From: Neiella holothuriorum
GTDB taxonomy: Bacteria > Pseudomonadota > Gammaproteobacteria > Enterobacterales > Neiellaceae
DNA length: 64,000 bases
Direction of reading: 5' to 3'
NCBI RefSeq assembly: GCF_019457915.1
Contig: NZ_JAHZSS010000003.1
Span: forward strand, 186,001-250,000
Shown here: positions 48,151-56,489 of the stretch, piece after piece
Numbering within the stretch: position 1 is the stretch's first letter
Layout: every line of letters begins with the position of its first letter
Position numbers and translations under genes: made by a program
The notes under the pieces: generated by a model
What the model saw: only the letters and a program-made list of their open reading frames with translations
Told to the model about the DNA's origin: nothing
Databases searched by the model: none

Positions 48151-50066
48151 AAATTACCAAGCTATCGCTGACTAACTTCAAATCATTTAAACAGACCCAA
48201 CACATCAATTTCGCGCCCGTTACTCTGCTGTTTGGGCCCAATTCGGTGGGTAAAAGCTCAGTATTAATGGCGCTGTTTTATCTCCAGCAAATTCTTGCTA
48301 AAGGGCAGTGCAATCCGCAACGGCTAGATGCATTGGGCGACAAGTTTGTTGGGGGGTTTAAGAACCTTATTCATGGTAAAGATTTAAACGAGTCCATTAC
48401 TATCGGAGTGACATACGAGCGTCAATCAAAGCTTGGTTCGACCTACAACATGCTTAAAACAATGATTGATGAAAGCGAGGAGCTGCTTGCAAACAGCAAT
48501 GTTCCCATCGCCGAGCCTGCGGCTGATTCAGATAAAATCACTGTCGAGTTTACGATTTCGTGGTCAAAGAGTGCGAGCTCCGCATATGTCAGCCGTTATA
48601 AGCTTTGGCTGGATGGTCTGTTTATGGCTGAGTGCTCGGCAGAGCCCAAAACCCAACAAGCGGTTGTCGAGTTATTCAACTACTTGCACCCTGCCGTTCT
48701 TGGTGAACGACATATAGATTGGCTCAAAGATGCGGAGTCATTTGGACATGTGCATTCGTTTTACCAAGAGCACAGGTATCAGTTTCACCAATTCGATAAT
48801 GATGAGATGGAATTTCATGATGACGCGGCCTGCAGCCGACTGCATGAGTTACTCTCACTTGGTCATGCCGGTAACAATCTCCGAGATGATTACAAGGCTT
48901 ATGATTTACCGCCGATGATGCATGTGCCGTTTGCCCTGAAATCTGCTGCGGGAGCGTTCCCAACGCTTGGACAGGTTGTTGAGTCTTCCATTGACGCAGA
49001 TGATTACTTCACCACTACCGTAATCAACGAAATCATCAGTGAAGCGCTAGTGAGCCCTCTTGATGATTTACTAGCAATTCTTGATTCGAGCCGATGCATT
49101 GGCCCTTTGCGTCATATCCCTGATTCAACGTATCAACCGAACCCATACCCGAAGCAAGGCGATTGGTATGATGGAAGAGCTGCCTGGGATGAATTCAATA
49201 GTCTTGAGCTCGACAAAGTAGTTAATTTGAATGAGTGGTTAAGCGGTAGTGCGCGCCTGGATCTCGGCTACGAAATTGCTGCAAAGATTAAAGATGGCGC
49301 CAAACGGGTAGTTCGGTGCGATGTGTCAACGCTTGCCAATGAAGCTCCATTTAGTGCTGTTTTTTTAAGTAACTATTTTGCGCTAAATGATGCTTTTGAA
49401 GAAAAGCTGGTGATGAGTTTCAGTAAAGAAGACATTGCTAAAAATCCGAACGCTAGCCAAGCCATGCTTGAGGTTAAGGGGCTAGAAAGACCTATTCCAT
49501 TTCTAGGCAAAGGAAGCAACGATATTGCCAAAATGTCTGTTTCCCAAAATGCAGAAGGGGTGAAATTCTGCCTAGGGTCCCAGTTGTATTTGGATGGAAG
49601 CACGTTCAAAGATACGGAATTAACTCTGTGGGATAACCTGCAAAGTATTGAAGTGACGCCTTCTGATATAGGCGTAGGCTTCTCTCAATTATACCCTCTG
49701 GTTAGTGCCTCACTTTTAGCATCAAAAGGTCTTATTGCTTGCGAACAACCAGAGTTGCACGTTCACCCGAGAGTGCAAGTTGCCATAGGTGATTTGCTGA
49801 CCCAAGCCAATGACAATGTGAATTTCCTCATCGAAACTCACAGCGAACATTTGATCTTGAGGTTGCTTCGCAGGATCAGAGAAACAAGCGATGGCGAATT
49901 ACCAGAAAACCTTAAGCCTGTAACGCCGAAGGATGTATCGATTGTTTATCTAGAGCCAACACAAGTCGGTGTTGTAGCCAAGCCGATTGATATTGATAAA
50001 GACGGTGAGTTCACAACCAATTGGCCTCGTGGTTTCTTCTCTGAACGAAGAGAGGAGCTTTACTAA
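48147..50066 (+). CDS. AAA ATPase, DUF3696 type (OLD/RecF-like)
   Basis: The 639 residues begin KITKLSLTNFKSFKQTQHINF, the usual first strand of RecF/SMC-like ATPases, with Walker A GPNSVGKSS (30-38). After a long middle region comes a signature-like region, Walker B LIACEQPELHVHP (about 529-541) and an H-loop ETHSEHL. The final DUF3696 segment ends GFFSERREELY. ATPases of this build pair with an effector in several phage-defence systems (for example Septu or Gabija-like). No nuclease domain is fused here. It is coupled to both neighbours: ATGA with the nucleotidase and TAATG with the next gene. Confidence 0.85.
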   Translation: MKITKLSLTNFKSFKQTQHINFAPVTLLFGPNSVGKSSVLMALFYLQQILAKGQCNPQRLDALGDKFVGGFKNLIHGKDLNESITIGVTYERQSKLGSTYNMLKTMIDESEELLANSNVPIAEPAADSDKITVEFTISWSKSASSAYVSRYKLWLDGLFMAECSAEPKTQQAVVELFNYLHPAVLGERHIDWLKDAESFGHVHSFYQEHRYQFHQFDNDEMEFHDDAACSRLHELLSLGHAGNNLRDDYKAYDLPPMMHVPFALKSAAGAFPTLGQVVESSIDADDYFTTTVINEIISEALVSPLDDLLAILDSSRCIGPLRHIPDSTYQPNPYPKQGDWYDGRAAWDEFNSLELDKVVNLNEWLSGSARLDLGYEIAAKIKDGAKRVVRCDVSTLANEAPFSAVFLSNYFALNDAFEEKLVMSFSKEDIAKNPNASQAMLEVKGLERPIPFLGKGSNDIAKMSVSQNAEGVKFCLGSQLYLDGSTFKDTELTLWDNLQSIEVTPSDIGVGFSQLYPLVSASLLASKGLIACEQPELHVHPRVQVAIGDLLTQANDNVNFLIETHSEHLILRLLRRIRETSDGELPENLKPVTPKDVSIVYLEPTQVGVVAKPIDIDKDGEFTTNWPRGFFSERREELY

Positions 50067-50989
50067 TGCTGATAGAACACTTGATTGAACCTGAGGCACT
50101 GGTTGAGCTGGCAAAGTCCCGCAGAAATTGCAAAGACTTTGAAAAGGAGTTCTCAAAGCCATCGCCTAGAGTTGTTTCTGATTTTCCTAAGTTCAAAAAC
50201 TTAAGGCGGAGGACGTTTGGCGCTCAAGCATCTGATGTTTCAGAGCATGAACGTATGCGGCTTGAAGAACTTATTCGTTTTATTGGAGAGCACAGTCGCG
50301 TAAAGCGTGCGACCGAGTTCAATGGAAACTTAACGATACAGGAAAATTTCAAACTAGCTGAAGGCTGCGGGTTCGAGGGGTTTTGTTTGCTACAAAACAA
50401 AGTTGATGGTGATGAGCTGGAGTCAACCACAATTGATGTAGCGCAGTTTGAGGATGGTATTGAATCATTAGAACATCAAGCCACTATGGCAAAGGTAAAA
50501 GAGCAAATCGCAGAAACGCTCGGCTCATTACTGCGCCTTTCCGAGGACATCACAATCGTTGAACCTTACTTTGATTTGCGCCCCGGTATGTGGGATTCCT
50601 TTATTGAGCTTTTATGCTCCGGGGCTAGCTATTCAGCGACTGGGCCGAAGGCATTAAAACTATTGTATGACGCAGATAAAACCAGAGGGCGCAAGCCTCA
50701 AGATCTTGCGGATAAATTAGTTTCTGACAATCCCGAGTGCTTGGAAGCTTACCGCGAAATCAAATTCTGCCACTTCAAAGAAAAAGAAAAGCAAGCCGGA
50801 GCTATTCATAATCGCTTCATTATCACAGAGCTTGCTGCTGTATCTATCCCGCATGGCTTGGAAGCGACAAACGAGAGCGAAACGGATGACGTGACGTTGT
50901 TAACCACTTCGATCTATGACTCAAGGTATTCTCAATATTCTTTGTTAAACGGTTATGACTTAGTTGATGAAGCTGTGGTGGATAATTAA
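50066..50989 (+). CDS. Unknown partner of the DUF3696 ATPase, possible phospholipase D-like effector
   Basis: The 307-residue protein starts at an ATG that shares bases with the ATPase stop (TAATG), so it is surely a partner. I do not recognise the full family. The C-terminal part holds DITIVEPYFDLRP, a possible strand with catalytic-type acids, and later AGAIHNRFIITELAAVSI. The latter recalls the H-x-R/K motif of degenerate phospholipase D-like domains such as the MIT C-terminal type. The N-terminal part is charged and helical. By analogy with other ATPase-effector pairs it may be the effector, but this is inference. Confidence 0.6.
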   Translation: MLIEHLIEPEALVELAKSRRNCKDFEKEFSKPSPRVVSDFPKFKNLRRRTFGAQASDVSEHERMRLEELIRFIGEHSRVKRATEFNGNLTIQENFKLAEGCGFEGFCLLQNKVDGDELESTTIDVAQFEDGIESLEHQATMAKVKEQIAETLGSLLRLSEDITIVEPYFDLRPGMWDSFIELLCSGASYSATGPKALKLLYDADKTRGRKPQDLADKLVSDNPECLEAYREIKFCHFKEKEKQAGAIHNRFIITELAAVSIPHGLEATNESETDDVTLLTTSIYDSRYSQYSLLNGYDLVDEAVVDN

Positions 50990-51040
50990 TTCGTTTTTAG
51001 TGAACTCGTTTAATTGTATTGATTGCAAAAGGAAGGTTAC

Positions 51041-51304
51041 ATGGATAAGCCACTTTCGCTAGAGGAGCGTTTAGCAATATCTGAGGCTATAAAAAAGAAC
51101 AGCAAACAACGTCATAAGAAAAAAATGCAAAACGATCCGGTATACCGAAAAAAACAACAAGCTAGAAAGCAAGCTAAGAAGGATGCGGCTGAGGCAAGAA
51201 AGGTACGAATTAAAAAAGCTGACGAAGAGCGAATTAAAGCCGGCAGGGCCTTACCCGACAAAAAAGTGAAGCTTATTTCTGGTGGAGGCATGAGCCCTAA
51301 ATAA
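51041..51304 (+). CDS. Small Lys/Arg-rich protein of unknown function
   Basis: The 87 residues start at an ATG with GGAAGG in front. More than a third of the residues are Lys or Arg, in long helix-forming stretches (NSKQRHKKKMQNDPVYRKKQ and following), with the tail KLISGGGMSPK. It may bind nucleic acid or membranes. It stands 51 bases after the ATPase partner and may be the last gene of that operon. No family is recognised. Confidence 0.55.
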   Translation: MDKPLSLEERLAISEAIKKNSKQRHKKKMQNDPVYRKKQQARKQAKKDAAEARKVRIKKADEERIKAGRALPDKKVKLISGGGMSPK

Positions 51305-51461
51305 AGATTATTTGTAGTGAGTTAAATTGACTGTTGCCGCGAAGAAGGGCGATTTGTCAATACTGTATTTCACTCGAATAAGTAATATCTGGCGCTTCCT
51401 ATGAATTTCTGTAGGCGCATTAGATTGGTGGGTAATCAATTCGATCAAAAGGAACCCGAAC

Positions 51462-52400
51462 ATGATATTCGTCAGGACAAAACGTTTTCTTGAGCTTGAA
51501 AAAAGAGTAAGCGACCTTGAAAAGCTAGTAAATGACTTAAAAAATGACTCTCGAAAAGAAAATGGCGAGTTTTCGGCGTCTCCTTCAGTGGTAGCGCTAT
51601 CAGGTAGCCATCAAGAGAAATGTGCGCCAAAGTTTAATTTTTCGGAACATAATGAACTTGAAACTTTTGATCTTTTAGAGAAGACATTAAAGCGCGATAT
51701 TCAGATTTGGGTAAATGAGTTATTTCAAAATCAGTCTATCGTGGACTCTTTGGCGCTTGAAGTGGCTAAAACAGTCGTATTTAGGAGTAAACCCAAAAGC
51801 AAAGCTGTATTGAAAAAGCTGAGTAATATAGGTGTTTACTCTTTAAAAGATAGTGGGAGTACCGACCAGCTTGTGTCAACTTTGCTTGAGCTTCTGAGTC
51901 AAGCTAATCACAGTTGCAACACCCAGTTAACAGTGGTTGCGCGCAGTGACCTCAAGTATCTCATAGGCTACATCATTGAACATGTTGAACCTTCAAAATC
52001 TATTGATGGAGCAGCTGACAGTGATTTGATCAATTGGCTCGAAATAGACGGGAATTCGGACTTTAGTTGCCTCCGCGGGTTTGACCCTCTAGTGGCTGCA
52101 GAGATATGGCTTACCATTTGCGACATAAAATCAGGATCGAAAAATATAGACAGTTGTTGGATTGACGCAGCTCATCATGTTTTAAAAGGAAAAATGCCTA
52201 CAAACCCCAATAGCATTAAACTTATTAAAGCGAATGGCATGATGGCTTCATCCGACTTTAAGAACAGTATGCGTATAGGTGGGTTCGCTATGTCTCCTTT
52301 TTGTTTTGAAGGAGCTTTCCCCTATAGAAAAATTGTTTCATCAGATTGGCTCAATCTGATCGCATTGGTTGTGGGGGCTGAACCTGGGAAGAACCGATAA
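51462..52400 (+). CDS. Unknown protein with N-terminal coiled coil
   Basis: The 312 residues begin with a short heptad coiled coil (FLELEKRVSDLEKLVNDLKN, about 8-30), as in proteins that pair with themselves. The rest is mostly helical and soluble with no signal or membrane segment and no motif I know. A good AAGGA site precedes the ATG. It stands alone between the restriction operon and the decayed duplicate at 52706, and is probably cargo. Confidence 0.6.
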   Translation: MIFVRTKRFLELEKRVSDLEKLVNDLKNDSRKENGEFSASPSVVALSGSHQEKCAPKFNFSEHNELETFDLLEKTLKRDIQIWVNELFQNQSIVDSLALEVAKTVVFRSKPKSKAVLKKLSNIGVYSLKDSGSTDQLVSTLLELLSQANHSCNTQLTVVARSDLKYLIGYIIEHVEPSKSIDGAADSDLINWLEIDGNSDFSCLRGFDPLVAAEIWLTICDIKSGSKNIDSCWIDAAHHVLKGKMPTNPNSIKLIKANGMMASSDFKNSMRIGGFAMSPFCFEGAFPYRKIVSSDWLNLIALVVGAEPGKNR

Positions 52401-52705
52401 CGCGACTGATTTGATCGTTGGTTTAGGCACAAATTTGTAACTCGCCTAGCAATTAGTGACTTATTGGTTTGTAAGAGAGTGCTTCGTTATGATCAATCTT
52501 CGCGCGTTAGTCGAATTGGCAATTTGACTTATTACTCGCTCAACGGAATGAGCAGAACTTGCATCATTTTAATCTGAGAAATGGACGATGCCGATTAGAA
52601 TTTTGAGGCAAGCTCGAAATCGCTTTGTGATTATGTTCGAAGACCGACCCAGTAAATATATGTAACCTCTACAGTGACACTCGATCAATTAAGCTAAGGG
52701 AAAAC
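52401..52705. other. Gap without a visible gene
   Basis: About 305 bases of AT-rich sequence. Only frames shorter than 15 codons are present. I see no strong inverted repeat. An AAGGG ribosome-binding site for the next gene ends the gap. Confidence 0.45.
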
Positions 52706-53344
52706 ATGGCAAAAGTTGATATGGCAATAGCAGAACAAGCATTTGTGGATGCTGGATTGAGCTTGTTTACTAGTGGTCGAGATCAAGTTCGAATCGCTAA
52801 AGAAGTTAAACCGGCAGGGTGCAGCATGGCCATTCAACATAAAGACGGCAGTTATGAGCTGTACGTTCGTGGAAAGGTGGCTATAGAGCAACTTGATTTA
52901 GTGAACGATAGTCTTTCACGGCCATTGATTAAACTGACAGGCAAACCTGTGCTTGCCTGCAGGCCCATTAGTGCCTATGAACTCGGTAGTGTCGTTGCTG
53001 AAGTTGTTGGTGCGCTAAAATCAATCGAGCAACCTAGTTCCGACTATTTAGAAGACTTTGGTCGATGGAAAGAGCTGGTTGAATATGCTAATCCCGCCGT
53101 TTATGGGGCTATAAATTTATGCCGAACTATGAATCTTAAGACCCCTGAGGTTAATTATTACATTGATGATGGCTTTGGCGGTATCGCCGCAAAAGTTGAG
53201 TTAGCCTGGCCACATGAAAAATTTGCAGTAGCTATTTCTATGGAGTCAGCCCTCGTAGCTCAAAAATCGGGATGGGAAGTCGTGACTGTTAGTGAGTTTG
53301 TTGATGGTTATGGACATGTAAAACAAAAGTTGTGTGATTTATAA
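52706..53344 (+). CDS. Paralogue of the C-terminal domain of the HNH protein, without HNH
   Basis: The 212 residues have two parts. Residues 118-205 (FGRWKELVEYANPAVYGAI to FVDG) closely match residues 269-352 of the HNH protein at 57197-58282. Shared blocks are YYIDDGFGGIAAKVELAWP and GWEVVTVSEF (GWKVVGVGEF there). Residues 1-117 are different and lack the HNH motif and both cysteine pairs. The shared domain resembles a small alpha/beta domain found at the C-terminus of some helicases and possibly related to PD-(D/E)xK nucleases; this is inferred. The following pseudogene continues the synteny. A good AAGGG site precedes the ATG, so this half may still be expressed. Confidence 0.72.
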   Translation: MAKVDMAIAEQAFVDAGLSLFTSGRDQVRIAKEVKPAGCSMAIQHKDGSYELYVRGKVAIEQLDLVNDSLSRPLIKLTGKPVLACRPISAYELGSVVAEVVGALKSIEQPSSDYLEDFGRWKELVEYANPAVYGAINLCRTMNLKTPEVNYYIDDGFGGIAAKVELAWPHEKFAVAISMESALVAQKSGWEVVTVSEFVDGYGHVKQKLCDL

Positions 53345-53346
53345 TA

Positions 53347-53500
53347 GATTTGGTCCGCTTGAATGGAGCTGGTCATCACAATTGTCCATGCTTGGAAATT
53401 GGCGATAGATAAAATTGAAGATGATTTCGTTGCGACTATATCTTTGAGAGATCTCAAGTTGTCATTATGGACTGAGTTACTCAGCGACTTTTCTGCATAG
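53347..53500 (+). pseudogene. Decayed copy of the 115-residue gene at 58279
   Basis: The frame at 53363-53500 reads VITIVHAWKLAIDKIEDDFV and then ATISLRDLKLSLWTELLSDF before a stop. The intact gene at 58279 reads VITINHAWKLSKDEFGVDFV and ATKSLRDIKSSLQATLLRDF. Upstream DLVRL (53347-53361) matches the intact DFVRL but in another frame, with ten bases between the two blocks instead of nine: a +1 frameshift. The original ATG is lost, and the second half of the gene is absent. Its place right after the HNH-domain paralogue repeats the gene order of the intact operon. Confidence 0.75.
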
Positions 53501-53628
53501 GCCGATTTTTCTATAGCAAGTGATAGCCTTTAGTGTTTTATGGCTAGCAGCTTTGCTGCATTGACGATATTGGATCTTACTTACCGCCCAATAATCAAAC
53601 CAACTTTTAGCGCTAATGGAGCTCATTT

Positions 53629-53937
53629 ATGATGCTGGTGACTTACTGCTGGTGGATAGTGGCAGTTATATTGTTGACTAATTCTACAATTGTTAATTCC
53701 GCAGAAAATCCTATTCGCGGGACGACGGAAAAAGTAAGGGTGGAGAAAGTTGTTGGCAATATTATATACACAACAGATGGGCGTAAATTTAAAACAGATC
53801 GAAGAACAGGTTATATTCCGAGACAATATTACCGTGAATATCAACTTAAAGGAAAAGAGTTAACTATCCGACATGATGGCAGCGATTTACTGAGAAAATA
53901 TCAATATGTAGACATAGAAAGCGAGCTGCGTAAATGA
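53629..53937 (+). CDS. Small secreted protein of unknown function
   Basis: The 102 residues begin with a hydrophobic signal peptide or anchor (MLVTYCWWIVAVILLTNSTI, about 2-21), then VNSAEN, a possible cleavage site. The mature part is basic and strand-rich (KVRVEKVVGNIIYTTDGRKF, then LTIRHDGSDLLRKYQYVD). No family is recognised. A 25-codon hydrophobic frame overlaps its stop codon as ATGA (53934-54011) and could be a tiny membrane peptide. Its link to the defence genes is unknown. Confidence 0.5.
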   Translation: MMLVTYCWWIVAVILLTNSTIVNSAENPIRGTTEKVRVEKVVGNIIYTTDGRKFKTDRRTGYIPRQYYREYQLKGKELTIRHDGSDLLRKYQYVDIESELRK

Positions 53938-54503
53938 TTATTGGATTTATACTAGTAATTATCAGTAGAATCGGGCTAAAAAATCATCACTTGCTACAAC
54001 AAACTCGCTAGAGCGTTTACCGTCCAATTCGGTTTTTAGTCACACCGATTAAATCTATCGAACAATTTCATTAATTCCCTATTGGATTTGATAGCCTGTT
54101 GTCCATTACGCTAATGAATAATCAACAACTTTTCAGGGGGGCTTGTTGTTTTTAAATGAGGGGTGGAGTGGTTGATGTTTTGATTTTTTTCAGTTGGGGT
54201 GAGTTAATGTTGATTTTTGCGCTGGTGATGATGGATTAAATCTAATGTTGAGGGTTTTTGTAACTTGGCAAGAAAAATAGTTTGGTGATAAGCATGTAAA
54301 CTAACTATTTCAGCTGTCAGTGCAACCTATCAGCGTCAGTTAGGGTTTCCACTGCTCGACGGCGTACTTATCAATTTCTGTTTAACGTTAAACTAAGGGG
54401 GAGGACACGGTAGTTACGGAACATGAACGATAATTAACTAGTACCTACGTTATTATTAACTGAATAGTAACAATTTTTGGTTTTTTTTATGCTTGGAATC
54501 ACA

Positions 54504-54527
54504 TGACATTAAATTAACTTAATGTCA
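54504..54527 (+). promoter_or_regulatory. Large perfect inverted repeat upstream of the double-motor operon
   Basis: Arms TGACATTAA and TTAATGTCA, nine bases each, separated by six bases (ATTAAC). No T run follows, so it is not a terminator. It lies about 210 bases before the first ATG of the operon and looks like the binding site of a dimeric regulator. Confidence 0.45.
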
Positions 54528-54682
54528 TAATTAAACTTGGCAACAGGATGTTGCTTTCGTAAACGCTCAAGGAATGAGTAATGGACATAAAAACTGAAGT
54601 TCCCTCTCTTAAAGCTTCCTGCTTACCAATACGGATACTGCTAAGTAAGTATGTGTGTTGAGGTGTCGTGCCAACACTTAAT

Positions 54683-54698
54683 TGGCCAAGTTTTTGAT
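54683..54698 (+). promoter_or_regulatory. Weak sigma-54-like promoter before the double-motor operon
   Basis: TGGCCAAGTTTTTGAT has the GG-N10-GA spacing of the candidate upstream of hsdR, with the same A for C in the -12 element. It is a weaker match (TGGCC rather than TGGCAC). It ends 37 bases before the ATG at 54736. If real, one CARF-type activator could control both operons. By itself the evidence is thin. Confidence 0.3.
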
Positions 54699-54735
54699 AA
54701 ACCTTTGAATTAATCTGACTCTTGAGTAGTAATAA

Positions 54736-56487
54736 ATGACCAGCCAGCTCTCCGCGTACATTGGCTCGCTTTCAGCCGAGGCCATATCTAACGCTTTTAT
54801 TTATCTAATTGCATTGCTCTTTGTGTCTTCTGTGACCATGCGGTGCGTTGGGAAATATCCGCGATTCACTCAAGGGGTAGGTAATGTACTGACTTCTCTT
54901 GGGATATTGGGAACATTCGCTGGCATCGTTGTAGGTTTGATGGAATTCAATCCGTCAAACATCGATGGAAGTATCGAATCTCTTCTTGCAGGACTTAAGA
55001 CTGCTTTTATCACGAGCCTCGTTGGAATGGCAGCGTCAATCGTCTACAAAGCTGCCATAGGAATCATTCCCAATAAAAGTGATCAAGCGTTTAAGAGCGT
55101 TGGTCCCGATGAAATTTACGAGGTTATGTCTTCGCAGCTGACATGTTCCAATGAGTTGCTCAATGCTATTAAAGGTGATGAAGATGCTTCTTTGACTTCT
55201 CAAATCAAAAACCTTCGACTTGATATTAACGATGCGACTAAGCAACACACTAACCAATACAAAGAGCAGCTCGAGCGAGCTGATAAATTTCAGCAAGGTC
55301 TTTGGCAAAAACTCGACGAATTTAGTCAAGCGTTGTCCAAGTCTGCTACTGAACAAGTAATTAATGCCTTGAAAGAGGTCATTGTCGAGTTTAATGACAA
55401 GCTAACGGAGCAATTTGGCGAGAACTTTAAACGCCTTGATGAATCGGTCAAAAAGCTGGTCGACTGGCAAGAAAATTATCGAGTACAACTTGAACAGATG
55501 GCAACCAAGTATCAGCTTGGAGTTGAAGCCATTTCTGCGACAGAGCAGTCAGTAGCAAGTATTAACGAGCGTGCTGAAGCTATTCCTGAAACGATGGAGA
55601 AACTTCATCAAGTGATGGAATTAGGGCACGGGCAAGTGACTGAGCTTGAACACCGGCTAGAAGGTTTTAAAGAGCTGCGTGACAAAGCTGTTGAGGCTAT
55701 GCCAGAAATTAAAGAACAACTCGATAACACAATGGGAGCTATTTCAGAATCCGTTCAAGCAGCCTCTGAGCACTACAACTCGATGCTACAAGAAAGTAAG
55801 CAGGTCATTGATCACTTCTCTGAAACTGCCACAACCAGTGTTGATAGCATGAAGTCTAACCTTCTCGAAGGCGCTCAACAGTTGGCAGTAGACCTTGAAA
55901 AAGGTGCTCACGAAATTGGTGGCAAACTGGCAGAAGCGTCTATGGATATTCAAGGGAATGTGAGCACCGCTACAGGAGGTTTGCAAAACATGACTAACCA
56001 TGTTTCTGAAACCACAGAGCAAATTAAAGAACACTTAGATAGTGCAATTAGCGAATTGAACTCCGAACTTCGAGTATTAGTAGCTGATATTAAAGATGAT
56101 ACCCGTCAGACTGGTGAAGTACTCAAGGGGGCTAATCAAGATCTCATCAATAGTACCCAACAAATACAGTCAGAAACGACTAGAGCAATGACGCATTTGC
56201 ATGAGCGCTTGGAAACAACACTTCAAGAAGTGTTCCAAGTTCAGGCTCAAGCGGTTCGTCGTACATTCGATAGTTTGGAAGATCAAATTTCTAATGCGGT
56301 GGGGCAAACCGGTGGAGCTGTTGAGAAACAAGTTGAAGTGTTGGATTTCCAGCTTCAGCAAGAAATCAATAGAACTATGAACGAGATGGGCGAAGGGCTA
56401 GCGTCAATCACACAACAATTTACTCGCGACTACCAGCGATTAGTTAAAGAAATGGCTAGCGTCGTCAACACTCGGATGGCGAGCTGA
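54736..56487 (+). CDS. zorA: ZorA-like motor protein 1 (MotA/TolQ/ExbB family)
   Basis: The 583 residues have the build of ZorA of the Zorya phage-defence system. Transmembrane helices lie near 17-35, 50-70 (LTSLGILGTFAGIVVGLMEF) and 85-110 (LKTAFITSLVGMAASIVYKA), the last two being the conserved ion-channel pair of the MotA/ExbB family. A long cytoplasmic coiled coil of about 450 residues follows. In Zorya, ZorA and ZorB form a proton-driven motor with a long ZorA tail that relays a signal to effectors. ZorB1 begins two bases after the stop. Its tail differs from that of the second ZorA-like protein. Confidence 0.87.
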   Translation: MTSQLSAYIGSLSAEAISNAFIYLIALLFVSSVTMRCVGKYPRFTQGVGNVLTSLGILGTFAGIVVGLMEFNPSNIDGSIESLLAGLKTAFITSLVGMAASIVYKAAIGIIPNKSDQAFKSVGPDEIYEVMSSQLTCSNELLNAIKGDEDASLTSQIKNLRLDINDATKQHTNQYKEQLERADKFQQGLWQKLDEFSQALSKSATEQVINALKEVIVEFNDKLTEQFGENFKRLDESVKKLVDWQENYRVQLEQMATKYQLGVEAISATEQSVASINERAEAIPETMEKLHQVMELGHGQVTELEHRLEGFKELRDKAVEAMPEIKEQLDNTMGAISESVQAASEHYNSMLQESKQVIDHFSETATTSVDSMKSNLLEGAQQLAVDLEKGAHEIGGKLAEASMDIQGNVSTATGGLQNMTNHVSETTEQIKEHLDSAISELNSELRVLVADIKDDTRQTGEVLKGANQDLINSTQQIQSETTRAMTHLHERLETTLQEVFQVQAQAVRRTFDSLEDQISNAVGQTGGAVEKQVEVLDFQLQQEINRTMNEMGEGLASITQQFTRDYQRLVKEMASVVNTRMAS

Positions 56488-56489
56488 CC

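Larger units (their letters stand above)
53938..54735 (+). promoter_or_regulatory. Long AT-rich control region upstream of the double-motor operon
   Basis: Nearly 800 bases without a convincing gene. It contains a perfect 14-base palindrome GTTTAACGTTAAAC (54380-54393) and the inverted repeat at 54504-54527, described separately. T runs occur near 54185 and 54480. The length is unusual next to the tightly packed genes that follow, and suggests complex control or a non-coding RNA, but I can name no RNA here. Confidence 0.4.

Noticed and set aside
54531-54553. TTGGCAACAGGATGTTGCTTT as a sigma-54 promoter before the motor operon
   Set aside because: The GG and GC elements are 12 bases apart instead of the required 10, so it should not work as a standard sigma-54 promoter.
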